Positions 9,937 to 18,775 of a DNA stretch of 64,000 nucleotides are shown one piece after another; the stretch's first letter is position 1; each line of letters begins with the position of its first letter. The notes beneath the pieces were generated by a model that saw nothing but the letters and a program-made list of their open reading frames with translations, was not told the DNA's origin and searched no databases. Source of the DNA: Paenibacillus sp. OK003 (GTDB lineage Bacteria; Bacillota; Bacilli; Paenibacillales; Paenibacillaceae); the NCBI RefSeq assembly GCF_900109515.1, contig NZ_FOBD01000001.1, forward strand, positions 186,001 through 250,000, in the 5' to 3' direction. A program made the position numbers and the translations under genes.

Positions 9937-10362
9937 ATGGGTATTTTGGACAAAATGGTTGAAGAAGGAAACGGAAGATTTTGGGGCTTTCTCGGTTGCC
10001 GTTTTATTAAAGGGGACGGAGAAGAAGTGCAGATCGCGTTGACAGCGGGCGAACACCACACCAACTCCATGGGGATTATTCATGGTGGTGTGCTGACATC
10101 TCTGATGGATCAGGCGATGGGTATGGTAGCTACAGCGGCAATGGCAGTAGACAGTTGTGTGACGACCAACCTGAATGTGCATTTTCTGGCACCCATGAAA
10201 CAAGGGGAATTAATCGTGACATCAACGATCCTGCATCAAGCGGGACGTAGTGTGACGGCACAATCTGAGGTCCGGGATGCATCTGGTACGCTGGGGTGTA
10301 TGGCAACAGCCACATTCCGTATAGCGCGAGTAAAGGCGCAAAACACGGAATCCCAAGGTTGA
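9937..10362 (+). CDS. PaaI-family hotdog thioesterase
   Basis: 141-aa hotdog-fold acyl-CoA thioesterase. The central HGGVLTSLMDQAMG stretch is the family active-site helix, with the HGG motif and the Asp that activates water. The substrate cannot be told from sequence. AAAGGGG precedes ATG 9937. It ends just upstream of the promoter of the NAD block; that promoter overlaps its last codons, so the two units are separate. Confidence 0.85.
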   Translation: MGILDKMVEEGNGRFWGFLGCRFIKGDGEEVQIALTAGEHHTNSMGIIHGGVLTSLMDQAMGMVATAAMAVDSCVTTNLNVHFLAPMKQGELIVTSTILHQAGRSVTAQSEVRDASGTLGCMATATFRIARVKAQNTESQG

Positions 10363-10395
10363 CAAAAGATATTATTATGTCATAATGAAAATATC
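10359..10395 (+). promoter_or_regulatory. Promoter and palindromic operator of the NAD-salvage block
   Basis: TTGACA (10359-10364), 16-bp spacer, CATAAT (10381-10386). A perfect 13-bp palindrome ATTATGTCATAAT (10374-10386) overlaps the -10, with GATATT (10368) and ATATC (10391) as looser outer arms. This is well placed for repression, plausibly by the Nudix regulator encoded next. Confidence 0.6.
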
Positions 10396-10420
10396 AAAAT
10401 GAGAATAGTCGGTGGTGCCC

Positions 10421-11224
10421 ATGAGCGAAAACTACGAACAATTCAATGCTGAAAGCGATGAACAGGCAGCACGTGCCTATAGTTCCAAGAAATATCGTAC
10501 CCCCGATGGCGTGCCTGCGGATATCGTCATGTTCACCTTGACCAAGCGCGAGCGCAAGACGGTAACCAAGACACTACCCATCCGGGAGTTGAAGGTCATG
10601 CTAATCAAACGCAAAGGTTGGCCTTTTGCGGGAAGATGGGCGTTGCCCGGTGGATTTTGTCAGGAAAATGAATCCATCTATGGTGCTGCAAAGCGCGAGT
10701 TGATGGAAGAGACAGGTGTGGACGGCGGACATCTGGAGTATTTGAATGTATATAGTCAGCCTGGGCGTGACCCCAGAGGATGGATTATCTCCCATGCGTT
10801 TTTTGCGCTGGTAGAGGAATGGATGCTGGAACACCGTCAGGCGGCAGATGATGCTGAGGATGTTGGATTATTTACGATTCAGGAAGCATTGCAGGAGCTT
10901 GAGCTCGCCTTTGATCACCGCACGATTATAGAAGATGCGTACCGGCGTATTCAACAGCAAATGCTGGAAACGACGATTGCACGACAATTCCTGCCTCGTG
11001 ATTTTACACTAAGCGAGTTATACCAAGTGATTCAGAGTGTTGTGCCTGACTTTGAAGAACCGAATTTCATTCGGAAGATCACTTCTACACGTAGCCGCAA
11101 AGGCATTGTGGAAGAGGTTCGGGATGAGGAGGGCAACCTGCTAAGCTCCAATCAATACTCACAGCGTCCAGCGCAGTTATACCGTTTTACCGAGCTTGTA
11201 CCTCGTCTTTCCATCTATACTTAA
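10421..11224 (+). CDS. Nudix-domain protein with C-terminal winged helix (NrtR-type)
   Basis: 267 aa. Residues about 35-180 form a Nudix domain with an intact box (GGFCQENESIYGAAKREL followed by MEETG, residues 77-99). The C-terminal third (FLPRDFTLSELYQVIQSV, then NFIRKITSTRSRKGIVEEV) resembles the winged helix of NrtR regulators, which sense ADP-ribose or NAD-related ligands and control NAD genes. Nicotinamidase and nicotinate phosphoribosyltransferase genes follow, which supports that role. The conserved Nudix residues leave open an ADP-ribose pyrophosphatase activity, alone or as well. ATG 10421 is chosen over GTG 10412; the ribosome site is weak. Confidence 0.75.
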   Translation: MSENYEQFNAESDEQAARAYSSKKYRTPDGVPADIVMFTLTKRERKTVTKTLPIRELKVMLIKRKGWPFAGRWALPGGFCQENESIYGAAKRELMEETGVDGGHLEYLNVYSQPGRDPRGWIISHAFFALVEEWMLEHRQAADDAEDVGLFTIQEALQELELAFDHRTIIEDAYRRIQQQMLETTIARQFLPRDFTLSELYQVIQSVVPDFEEPNFIRKITSTRSRKGIVEEVRDEEGNLLSSNQYSQRPAQLYRFTELVPRLSIYT

Positions 11225-11294
11225 TTCGCAAGCGAATCATGATGGATTGAATCAGAATCAGGATCAACCTATTCTCAAAAAGGGAGTGTGGACG

Positions 11295-11864
11295 ATGAAA
11301 GCACTGATTGTAATCGATTTTACACGTGATTTTGTGACAGGTTCGTTGCCTGTAGGCCAGCCTGCTGTGGAGATTGAGGAGACGATTGCAGCGATAACGG
11401 AGGCTTATTGCCATAACAAGCATGAGGTTGTTATGGCTGTGGACTTGCATGAAGAGAATGATCCTTACCATCCGGAAACGGCCCTTTTTCCGCCCCATAA
11501 CATCAGGGGTACGGAGGGCAGACAGCTTTATGGTCGTCTGGCCCAGGTTATGGAAGAACGGGAATCTCAGATTCATTGGATGGATAAAACAAGATACAGC
11601 GCATTCTGTGGTACAGATCTGGAGCTGCGGCTGCGTGAACGTGGAATAACAGACATTGCGCTGATCGGTGTATGTACGGATATTTGCGTACTGCATACGG
11701 CTGTGGATGCTTATAATATAGGTTTTCACATAACGGTATATGAAGACGCCGTAGCGAGCTTTAATCCAGCGGGACATGATTGGGCGCTTGGACATTTTCG
11801 TTCCAGTCTTGGGGCTCAAGTGGTCAAAGCGAGCGATACCGTTCTCGCAGGCTTGAACCTGTAA
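11295..11864 (+). CDS. pncA: Nicotinamidase (cysteine hydrolase family)
   Basis: 189-aa isochorismatase-fold cysteine hydrolase that deamidates nicotinamide to nicotinate. The catalytic triad is visible: D8 in IDFTRDF, Lys in MDKTRYSAF and Cys in GVCTDICVLHTAVDAY. HEENDPYHPET fits the metal-binding DxHxxxH region in variant form. ATG 11295 follows AGGGAG with 8-bp spacing. It sits between the NrtR-like gene and pncB, matching a salvage pathway from nicotinamide to nicotinate mononucleotide. Confidence 0.88.
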   Translation: MKALIVIDFTRDFVTGSLPVGQPAVEIEETIAAITEAYCHNKHEVVMAVDLHEENDPYHPETALFPPHNIRGTEGRQLYGRLAQVMEERESQIHWMDKTRYSAFCGTDLELRLRERGITDIALIGVCTDICVLHTAVDAYNIGFHITVYEDAVASFNPAGHDWALGHFRSSLGAQVVKASDTVLAGLNL

Positions 11865-11947
11865 ACGAACCTGTAATTATATCCATCATATTCTGTTGGT
11901 TGAACAAGTGTTATGTTGCTGGGGAATATGGTGAATAGGAATAAACC

Positions 11948-12003
11948 GGAGACTTATGCAATGGTACGTAACCAGAATCATGAATCATGAGCAATGAGTC
12001 TCC
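11948..12003 (+). other. Hairpin in the pncA-pncB gap
   Basis: GGAGACT (11948-11954) pairs with AGTCTCC (11997-12003), enclosing a 42-nt loop with internal repeats (AATCATG twice). No T tract follows. It could be an mRNA processing or regulatory structure; nothing more can be claimed. Confidence 0.35.
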
Positions 12004-12069
12004 ACATGTTGACCCGTGTCTGTAGGCTAGTCCTGCCGGCACAAGCGGAAGTCAGAGAGGATGAGACAA

Positions 12070-13524
12070 ATGCAGACGACTAGCCTGGCTTTACATACGG
12101 ATAAATATCAAATCAATATGATGTACGCCCACTGGGTGAATGGAACTCACAAACGGAAAGCGGTGTTTGAAGCCTATTTCCGCAAGCTTCCTTTTGGCAA
12201 CGGATATGCCGTATTTGCCGGATTGGAACGCATTGTGAATTATATCAGCCAGCTTCGGTTTACGATGGACGACATCAAATATTTATCCAAACAAGAGGAA
12301 AATTACGATCCGGTCTTTCTGGAAGAGTTGCTCCAGTTTTCATTTCAGGGGACGATTCATTCCATGAAGGAAGGGGCGCTCGTTTTCCCTGATGAACCGC
12401 TCATTCGGGTAGAAGGCTCCATTATGGAGACACAACTGGTGGAGACGGCGATACTTAACTTCATGAATTATCAGACGTTAATTGCAACGAAGGCTTCCCG
12501 GATCAAACAGGTGGCAAGTCAGGACACGTTGCTCGAATTCGGAACACGACGTGCACAGGAAGCGGATGCGGCCATTTGGGGGGCGCGTGCCTCGTATGTG
12601 GCAGGATTCCATGCAACGTCTAATATGCTGGCTGGAGAGCGCTTTGGAATTCCGACAGCAGGGACACATGCCCATTCATGGGTGCAGAGTTTTATGAGTG
12701 AGCAGGAGGCGTTTGACGTCTATGCCAAAGTGCTGCCAGATCAAGTGACACTGCTGGTGGATACTTTTGATACATTGAACAGTGGTGTTCCTCATGCAAT
12801 CAAGACTGCCAAGAAGCTGGAGAGCCAGGGGAAAAAGATGAACGCCATTCGTCTGGATAGCGGGGACCTTGCGTATCTATCCATTCAAGCTCGGCAGATG
12901 CTGGACGACGCCGGACTGGATTACGTGAAGATTGTAGCTTCCAACGATCTGGATGAAAATACAATTTTCAACCTTAAGGCGCAAGGAGCTCGCATCGATA
13001 CATGGGGAGTGGGCACACAACTAATTACCGCTTCCGACCAACCTTCTTTGGGTGGCGTGTACAAATTGGTGGAGCGTGAAGTGGATGGTGCCATGCTGCC
13101 AACGATCAAAATTTCGGCCAATCCCGAAAAAGTCTCCACACCAGGTAAAAAAGAAGTCTTCCGGATCATTGATCCGAAACATGGCAAGGCGATTGCAGAT
13201 TATATCTGCTATCCAGGAGAAGAGCAGCCGCTACAGGGCGGGCCGCTCAAGCTGTTCAACCCGCTACACCCTTATCTGAAAAAGACGGTAACCCGCTACG
13301 AAGCAGTGAACATGCTGGAACCGATCTTTGTGAATGGGCGCAAAGTGTATGAGCTGCCTACCCTGGATGAAATTCGAAGTTATCACCGCGAGCAGATGGA
13401 TCTCTTCTGGCCGGAATATCTGCGTAAACTCAATCCTGAGATTTACCGCGTAAATATCAGCCCTGCGGCCTGGAATATGAAGCAGAAGCTCATTGCAGAG
13501 CACGTGCAATTCACCGAAGAATAA
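12070..13524 (+). CDS. pncB: Nicotinate phosphoribosyltransferase
   Basis: 484-aa enzyme joining nicotinate and PRPP to give nicotinate mononucleotide. Family motifs are present: LHTDKYQINMMYAHW at the N-terminus, FGTRRAQEADAA, GTHAHSWVQSF (with the phosphorylated His) and AIRLDSGDLAYLS. The ATG at 12070 is preferred because AGAGG at 12056-12060 touches the earlier ATG 12061. The gene closes the NAD block before a strong terminator. Confidence 0.95.
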   Translation: MQTTSLALHTDKYQINMMYAHWVNGTHKRKAVFEAYFRKLPFGNGYAVFAGLERIVNYISQLRFTMDDIKYLSKQEENYDPVFLEELLQFSFQGTIHSMKEGALVFPDEPLIRVEGSIMETQLVETAILNFMNYQTLIATKASRIKQVASQDTLLEFGTRRAQEADAAIWGARASYVAGFHATSNMLAGERFGIPTAGTHAHSWVQSFMSEQEAFDVYAKVLPDQVTLLVDTFDTLNSGVPHAIKTAKKLESQGKKMNAIRLDSGDLAYLSIQARQMLDDAGLDYVKIVASNDLDENTIFNLKAQGARIDTWGVGTQLITASDQPSLGGVYKLVEREVDGAMLPTIKISANPEKVSTPGKKEVFRIIDPKHGKAIADYICYPGEEQPLQGGPLKLFNPLHPYLKKTVTRYEAVNMLEPIFVNGRKVYELPTLDEIRSYHREQMDLFWPEYLRKLNPEIYRVNISPAAWNMKQKLIAEHVQFTEE

Positions 13525-13536
13525 ATCAAATAAAGG

Positions 13537-13575
13537 GGCATAACCGGAAGGAAGTAGACCGGGTTATGCCTTTTT
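13537..13575 (+). terminator. Terminator of the NAD block
   Basis: GGCATAACC (13537-13545) pairs with GGTTATGCC (13562-13570) and TTTTT follows. Confidence 0.9.
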
Positions 13576-13825
13576 GCTCTTTCAGCATTGTGTTCAAAAA
13601 ACGACGGATGGTGTGTGCAACATCATGGACAGACCGTCCATAAACTGCGGTATACTATGTTTTCAACGTACGCAGGTCACAAGCCAAATGAAGCAATTAT
13701 TTCTCGGGAAAGCGCAGGAGACGTCAAATGCTGCATCTTTACGAGCTTACCTTTCGACAGGATCCGTTTCTGTGGCTGTTTCAATTGCTTATCTGCCGGG
13801 GATGAATGAAAGAGGAGGTGTAACC

Positions 13826-14473
13826 ATGAAATGGATTTTGGCACTGATCTGGCTGGCCTTCATTGCGTATGCCTGGTTTTGGATACCTGGGCAGTCTCTT
13901 GGGAGTGACCCTTATTTTAAAGAGCTGGTTACACTGCAAAGCAAAGAACCCTGGCTACTAACGGTATTTTCGTGGCTTGGGATTTATCCGGCTATTTTCG
14001 CTTGCCTGCTGTTAAGGAGGTCAGGGAAAGCGAGAGGATCTCGTGTACCGGCGTGGCCCTTTGTGTTGCTGTCTTTTGGTTTGGGTGCCTTTGCGCTGCT
14101 GCCTTATTTTGCGTGGTCCTCACAAACACACAGAGGTTCGGTTTACGAACAACTGTCTTTTGGCAGTCAGCGTGAATCGGGTATTGGACGTGTGGCAGCT
14201 CATAAGCTGACCCATGTGGTTCTGCTGCTGCTTACATTGGGCACGGGCTTCTATGCAGTGACTCAAGGCCATCCTGATGTATACATGGAAGCGTTCAGGG
14301 AGTCTTCCTTTGTACATATTATGACAATTGATTTCGTCATCCTAACTTTGCTTTCAATGATCGCATTGTTCAGGGATGCTTCTGACAGTCGTAAATCTCG
14401 CGGATGGGCCGTTGCAGGGGTGATCCCATTGATAGGCCCCCTCATTTATTTAATGACTAGCCGGAGAGATTGA
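13826..14473 (+). CDS. Integral membrane protein, unknown function
   Basis: 215 aa with about six predicted membrane segments (for example WILALIWLAFIAYAWFWI, VLLSFGLGAFALLPYF and VILTLLSMIALF). I do not recognise the family. A strong GAGGAGGTG site precedes ATG 13826; the in-frame extension to 13574 runs back toward the previous terminator and is not credible. The 250 bp upstream hold no other gene. The neighbours give no functional hint. Confidence 0.8.
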   Translation: MKWILALIWLAFIAYAWFWIPGQSLGSDPYFKELVTLQSKEPWLLTVFSWLGIYPAIFACLLLRRSGKARGSRVPAWPFVLLSFGLGAFALLPYFAWSSQTHRGSVYEQLSFGSQRESGIGRVAAHKLTHVVLLLLTLGTGFYAVTQGHPDVYMEAFRESSFVHIMTIDFVILTLLSMIALFRDASDSRKSRGWAVAGVIPLIGPLIYLMTSRRD

Positions 14474-14574
14474 GCCGGACGGATGCCGACCTTATACTTG
14501 TTTAACCTGAAGGCGAACAATTCATGATGCGAATAGAAAAATATGTAAATTTATAATCAAGGAGAGAATAACGA

Positions 14575-15594
14575 ATGAAAAATACTTTTCCTGCCTATGT
14601 CGTGCGTAAAGAAGAACAGGGTGGCGTGAAGGCTGCAATGGAGCAGCTGACGAAAGAGGACTTGCCTAATGGTGACGTAACCCTTCAGGTTCAATACTCA
14701 AGCGTCAATTTTAAAGATGGTCTCGCCACAACTGAAAAGGGCGGTGTGGTTCGCGAATATCCGATCGTACCGGGGATCGATCTTGCAGGGATTGTAGAGG
14801 AATCCGTAAGCGGCCGGTTTGCACCGGGGGATCGAGTGATCAGCACAGGCTTCGAACCGGGCGTTTCTCATTTTGGAGGGTATAGTCAATATGCGCGTCT
14901 GCGCAGCGAATGGCTTGTTCCTCTGCCACATGGACTCAGTGAGAAGGAAGCGATGGCAATTGGAACGGCAGGGTTCACTGCGGCACTTTCGGTAGATGCT
15001 TTGTTGCGGGCTGGAGTGACTCCGGAGATGGGAAATATTCTGGTGACCGGAGGAACCGGAGGCGTAGGCAGTATGGCAGTAGCTATTCTGGCGAAGCTGG
15101 GATTTGAAGTGACAGCAAGTACAGGCAAAAAAGATCAACAGGAGCAGCTGCTTCGGAATCTGGGTGCCTCACATGTCATTTCACGCGAAGAAGCGGATGC
15201 GCCAGCCAAGGGAGCAATGGGCAAACAGCTCTGGGCAGGTGTTATTGATCCGGCAGCAGGTCCGGCACTGGCCGAACGTCTTAAACAGATTCAATACGGA
15301 GGCGCTGTCGCCGTATCAGGCTTAACCGGAGGGGCTGCGTTTGAGTCCACCGTATTTCCGTTTATTTTGCGGGGGATTCAATTGATTGGGATTGATTCCG
15401 TCTATTGCCCGATGGAACGGCGGGAACGGATATGGAAGCTGCTTGGCGGAGAATGGAAGCCGGATCGGGCACTGGAGCTGGGGATTCAGGAAATCTCATG
15501 GGCACAACTGCCTCAGACACTGGAAACGATCCTCAAGGGCGGTGCTGTAGGTCGTACGGTAGTGAATACGATGTCCGATACGCCTGCCGAATAA
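14575..15594 (+). CDS. YhdH/AcuI-type NADPH oxidoreductase (MDR family)
   Basis: 339-aa medium-chain dehydrogenase/reductase without structural zinc, of the acrylyl-CoA reductase/YhdH/YhfP group. The N-terminal half has SSVNFKDGLATTEKG and the GroES-like region (VPGIDLAGIVEE); the Rossmann half has VTGGTGGVGSMAVAILAKLG. These enzymes reduce activated double bonds, with acrylyl-CoA as one known substrate; the true substrate here is unknown. AGGAGAG precedes the ATG. Confidence 0.88.
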   Translation: MKNTFPAYVVRKEEQGGVKAAMEQLTKEDLPNGDVTLQVQYSSVNFKDGLATTEKGGVVREYPIVPGIDLAGIVEESVSGRFAPGDRVISTGFEPGVSHFGGYSQYARLRSEWLVPLPHGLSEKEAMAIGTAGFTAALSVDALLRAGVTPEMGNILVTGGTGGVGSMAVAILAKLGFEVTASTGKKDQQEQLLRNLGASHVISREEADAPAKGAMGKQLWAGVIDPAAGPALAERLKQIQYGGAVAVSGLTGGAAFESTVFPFILRGIQLIGIDSVYCPMERRERIWKLLGGEWKPDRALELGIQEISWAQLPQTLETILKGGAVGRTVVNTMSDTPAE

Positions 15595-15668
15595 GATTCT
15601 TTTCTCCTAGACATGCTAACTCTACCTGAGAGCGTCACCGTGCATGTGGCGGGAAAGGAAGGATGAGT

Positions 15669-16223
15669 ATGCGTGTTAACAGAAAAGGATTGCACTATAG
15701 ATCTGGACGTGTGAAGTCTGTCTTGGTCAGTATGGTCGTGGTGCTATGTGCAATATCTACAGTGGCGTGTTCAGCATCAAATGTGGAGCAGGAACGGAAA
15801 ATATATACCCGACAAGCGACGGATGAAGGAAATGTTCGGGCAAAGAGTCAAGGTCACGGGTTGAACGGTCCATTAATTCAGGAGCTGGATGAAGCTTTTG
15901 CTGCAAAAGGCATAAAGTTGATGAATAATATGTCCGCGGATGATGGTGAGGACGGAATCTCTTATATGTACCTGCTCAATGGAAGTGGCAGACATATTGT
16001 AAAGGTCCACATTTTCAGTGATGTCCCTACAAGAATAGCCCGGGTGAACGAAATGTACGGTATTGATGGCGATGAGGCTGTGATGGAAAATGTACTTGGC
16101 AAAACAACGATTCGCAGCAAAGACTACGTGTCACTGGTCTATACGGCTTCAGGTGGAGAAAAGGACGATTATGAAGAAGACGTCATGCAGGTATTCCAGC
16201 ATGTGCTTGAGCAACTGAAGTAA
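15669..16223 (+). CDS. Putative lipoprotein, unknown function
   Basis: 184 aa. A basic N-terminus and hydrophobic stretch (SVLVSMVVVLCAISTVACSAS) contain a lipobox-like VAC, so the mature protein should be a lipid-anchored extracytoplasmic protein. The rest is mixed and acidic with no recognised domain. ATG 15669 is 6 bp from AAGGAAGG, a better fit than ATG 15663, which touches it. Confidence 0.75.
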   Translation: MRVNRKGLHYRSGRVKSVLVSMVVVLCAISTVACSASNVEQERKIYTRQATDEGNVRAKSQGHGLNGPLIQELDEAFAAKGIKLMNNMSADDGEDGISYMYLLNGSGRHIVKVHIFSDVPTRIARVNEMYGIDGDEAVMENVLGKTTIRSKDYVSLVYTASGGEKDDYEEDVMQVFQHVLEQLK

Positions 16224-16250
16224 TGGACTCCACTAAAATAAATCCGAAAA

Positions 16251-16277
16251 ACCCGTCTGATTATTCAGACGGGTTTA
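16251..16277. terminator. Bidirectional terminator between convergent genes
   Basis: ACCCGTCTGA (16251-16260) pairs with TCAGACGGGT (16265-16274), loop TTAT, with A and T tracts on either side. The stop codon of the minus-strand moaB lies inside the stem. Confidence 0.85.
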
Positions 16278-16783
16278 TATATTTCACGCATGACATGCCT
16301 CAGTTCAGGCAAAATGAGTTTTTCCATTGCCAACTTGACAGCTCCCCTGGAGCCTGGCATGGAGAATACGGCTGTGCGCCCGATCGTTCCGGCTACCGCC
16401 CGGCTAAGAATGGCAGCAGAACCGATATCCTCGGTATAACTGAGGAAGCGGAAGATCTCACCAAAGCCAGGCAGCTCCTTGTCGAGTAGTGAAGACACTG
16501 CCTCGTATGTTGTATCTCGGGGTGCAATTCCGGTCCCACCGCTGAGCAGCACGGCTTCGATATCGTCACGAACGGCTGCATCCTGCAGGATGCTTCGAAT
16601 GGTTTCAGTTTCATCCGGTGTAATGATATATTCGACGATCTGGTAGCCTGAATCGGTCAGCAGCTTATGCATAAGTTGTCCGCTTGTATCAGTGTCCTTG
16701 GTACGGGTATCTGAAACGGTTACAATCATACAGGATACCGTGTCAGGGGCTTCCTGACGATGTTGTTCCACTGAATTGGTCAT
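16265..16783 (-). CDS. moaB: MoaB/MogA-family molybdenum cofactor protein
   Basis: 172-aa molybdopterin-binding domain protein that takes part in molybdopterin adenylation. LSGGTGIAPRDTTYEAV and the FSMPGSRGAVKLAMEKLI stretch are family signatures. GGAGGAGG lies 7 bp before the second of two tandem ATG codons (16783). No other Mo-cofactor genes lie in the window, so it stands alone here. It has its own probable promoter and diverges from the CobW-type gene. Confidence 0.92.
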   Translation of the reverse strand: MTNSVEQHRQEAPDTVSCMIVTVSDTRTKDTDTSGQLMHKLLTDSGYQIVEYIITPDETETIRSILQDAAVRDDIEAVLLSGGTGIAPRDTTYEAVSSLLDKELPGFGEIFRFLSYTEDIGSAAILSRAVAGTIGRTAVFSMPGSRGAVKLAMEKLILPELRHVMREIYKPV

Positions 16784-16816
16784 CATGCATCCTCCTCCAA
16801 TCAACATGTTCTCATA

Positions 16817-16844
16817 GCATAGACCATTCAGTAGAATGAGGCAA
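16817..16844 (-). promoter_or_regulatory. Promoter for moaB
   Basis: Read on the minus strand: TTGCCT (16844-16839), 17-bp spacer, TATGCT (16822-16817). Confidence 0.5.
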
Positions 16845-16952
16845 TGCACTTGCAAATAGAAGGCCAGGATTGCGCAAAGATTGCCGGATAGTGTACACTC
16901 GCTAGGATAGAGATAGACCAGTTCCATTGGATAAATAGAGAGGTGAACAACG

Positions 16953-18101
16953 ATGAGTGAATTAAAAACAAATGAATCATCCATACCTGTATATATATTG
17001 TCAGGCTTCTTGGGCAGTGGCAAAACGACACTGCTTGTTCAACTGATTGAACATTGGCAGCAACAAGGTCTCCGGCCCGCTGTGGTCATGAATGAATTGG
17101 GTGAAGTCAATCTGGATGGTCAGATTGTGGATGCTTCCGTGCCCATGACGGAAATGTTGGGAGGATGCATCTGCTGTACAGTGCGCGGTGACTTGGGGCT
17201 GCAACTTGCTGATCTTGTGCAGGAGGAATCGCCTGATGTCATTATCATCGAAGCAACGGGAGCAGCCAATCCGATGGAGATTCTGGATGCAGTTACGGAA
17301 ACATCACTTTATTTGCGACTGGAGCTGAAAAGCCTTATTACTGTGGTGGATGCCGCGCATCTGTCAGGGCTGTACCAGGAGCAGAAGGGACAAACCTTCA
17401 AGCTGATGCAGGAACAGATTCGCTGTGCGTCTGTACTTCTCCTCAACAAAACGGACCGGGTGAATGAGCAGCAGTTAGCAGATCTGCGGGACCTGTTGGC
17501 ACGCTGGAATGGTTTCGCTCCGGTATTGCCTACGGTGAAGTGTGAAATCGACATGGATGTGCTGCTTCGTAGCGGAGACCATGTGCATGCCTATCAATCT
17601 GTTGAGGAGACGAGTAAACACGCGGATAAGGAACAGCACGTGCATTCTGAGGCTTGTGCAGAGCATGGATGCAGCCATGATCATGGACATGAACATCATG
17701 AGCAAGTCGATCATGATCACGAAGGACATCAACATTCTCAGGAAAATGACCATGAACCTCCTCATGACCACAACCATAGTCATAATCATGTCCATCCCCA
17801 TGCTTCGCATGAACATGTCATGGTATATACGCACTATTTCACCCAGCCGGTGAACAGCGAGGCTTTTGAGCGTTTGATAGCTGAGTTACCACGCGACGTG
17901 TACAGGGCAAAAGGGATTTTATCCTTTAGCGATACGTCCAGTCGGTTCTGGTTCCAATATGCTTACCGGGAATCGGATTATATGAAGATCACACCTCAAG
18001 GGGATGTGCCTAACGTCGCTGTGTTTATAGGTGAGCACTTCGATCAGTCGATCATTCGCAACCAGTTGCTGGAATTAGAAGCTGCAAATCAGGCTGAATG
18101 A
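16953..18101 (+). CDS. CobW/ZNG1-family GTP-binding metallochaperone
   Basis: 382-aa G3E GTPase. Walker A is GFLGSGKTT (about residues 18-26), the CxCC metal-binding motif is GGCICCTVRGDL (about 69-80), and a very His/Asp-rich segment (about 212-280) precedes the CobW C-terminal domain. Such proteins carry zinc, or in some relatives cobalt or nickel, to client enzymes. I saw no Zur box in the 170-bp divergent promoter region. The next gene encodes a Cys-rich metal-binding bundle, suggesting a small metal-handling unit. Confidence 0.9.
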   Translation: MSELKTNESSIPVYILSGFLGSGKTTLLVQLIEHWQQQGLRPAVVMNELGEVNLDGQIVDASVPMTEMLGGCICCTVRGDLGLQLADLVQEESPDVIIIEATGAANPMEILDAVTETSLYLRLELKSLITVVDAAHLSGLYQEQKGQTFKLMQEQIRCASVLLLNKTDRVNEQQLADLRDLLARWNGFAPVLPTVKCEIDMDVLLRSGDHVHAYQSVEETSKHADKEQHVHSEACAEHGCSHDHGHEHHEQVDHDHEGHQHSQENDHEPPHDHNHSHNHVHPHASHEHVMVYTHYFTQPVNSEAFERLIAELPRDVYRAKGILSFSDTSSRFWFQYAYRESDYMKITPQGDVPNVAVFIGEHFDQSIIRNQLLELEAANQAE

Positions 18102-18165
18102 TTCAAGGTTCCTCCAGACGGGGTATTAAGAAGCATAGCAAACTTAGTCTGGGAGGTAACTTTAA

Positions 18166-18501
18166 ATGACACAACAACAATATCAGCAATGTATCGATGC
18201 TTGCCTGGAGTGTATGAATGCTTGCAACGTATGTTACATATCCAGTCTGAAAGAATATGATCTGGCAATGCTGCGTGATTGCATTCGTTTGAATCGGGAA
18301 TGTGCGGAAATTTGTAGTTTTGCTGCTCAAGCCATGACACGTGGAAGTGATTTCATCGCCGAAATTTGCGAACTATGTGTGAAAGCATGTGAAGCTTGTG
18401 CTGCTGAGTGTGGCAAACATCAACATGATCACTGCCAGGCTTGCGCAGAAGCTTGCCGCAAATGTGCGGAGGCTTGCCGCATGATGGCCGCGGTTGCGTA
18501 A
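18166..18501 (+). CDS. Cys-rich four-helix-bundle copper-binding protein (DUF326/Csp type)
   Basis: 111 aa with about 18 cysteines in CxxxC spacing along helices (CIDACLECMNACNVCY, CELCVKACEACAAEC, CQACAEACRKCAEAC). This is the pattern of the Csp copper-storage proteins, which hold many Cu(I) ions inside a four-helix bundle. There is no signal peptide, so it should be the cytosolic (Csp3-like) type. GGGAGGTAAC precedes ATG 18166. Zinc or other soft metals cannot be excluded. Confidence 0.9.
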   Translation: MTQQQYQQCIDACLECMNACNVCYISSLKEYDLAMLRDCIRLNRECAEICSFAAQAMTRGSDFIAEICELCVKACEACAAECGKHQHDHCQACAEACRKCAEACRMMAAVA

Positions 18502-18533
18502 ATATAACTCCATTGAATTAAATTGAATTGAAA

Positions 18534-18648
18534 ATAAAAAGCCTGGATAATTTGCAAAGATGCCGGGCTAATCCCCTCACAGAAGACAACGTAATAAGAC
18601 ATCCGATAAGATGTTTTGCAACGCTGTCTGCTGGAGGGGATTTTTTAT
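18534..18648 (+). terminator. Compound hairpin terminator after the Csp-like gene
   Basis: AATCCCCTC (18570-18578) pairs with GAGGGGATT (18634-18642) and TTTTT follows. Within it AAGACATC pairs with GATGTTTT and AGACA with TGTCT, giving a nested branched structure of about 75 nt. An AGCC/GGCT stem lies just upstream. Confidence 0.7.
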
Positions 18649-18775
18649 GGATTCAGCATATTAACATTCTTCACCATCGCAGGCGAGAACTTCTATCGCC
18701 AGCAGGCTCTCCATTGGGAAATGCATGTAACAGGTTGCCAAAGCAGAGCGTGATCTGTATAATGATGGCAATGAA

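Noticed and set aside
13574..13825. 84-residue N-terminal extension of the membrane protein
   Set aside because: The extension starts at the T tract of the pncB terminator, whereas GAGGAGGTG sits before ATG 13826.
16784..17023. 80-residue N-terminal extension of moaB
   Set aside because: It runs through the moaB promoter and into the divergent gene; the MoaB fold begins after ATG 16783.
17475..17834. Met/Ile-rich frames across the CobW-type His-rich segment
   Set aside because: Mirror image of repeated CAT/GAT codons on either strand, not real proteins.
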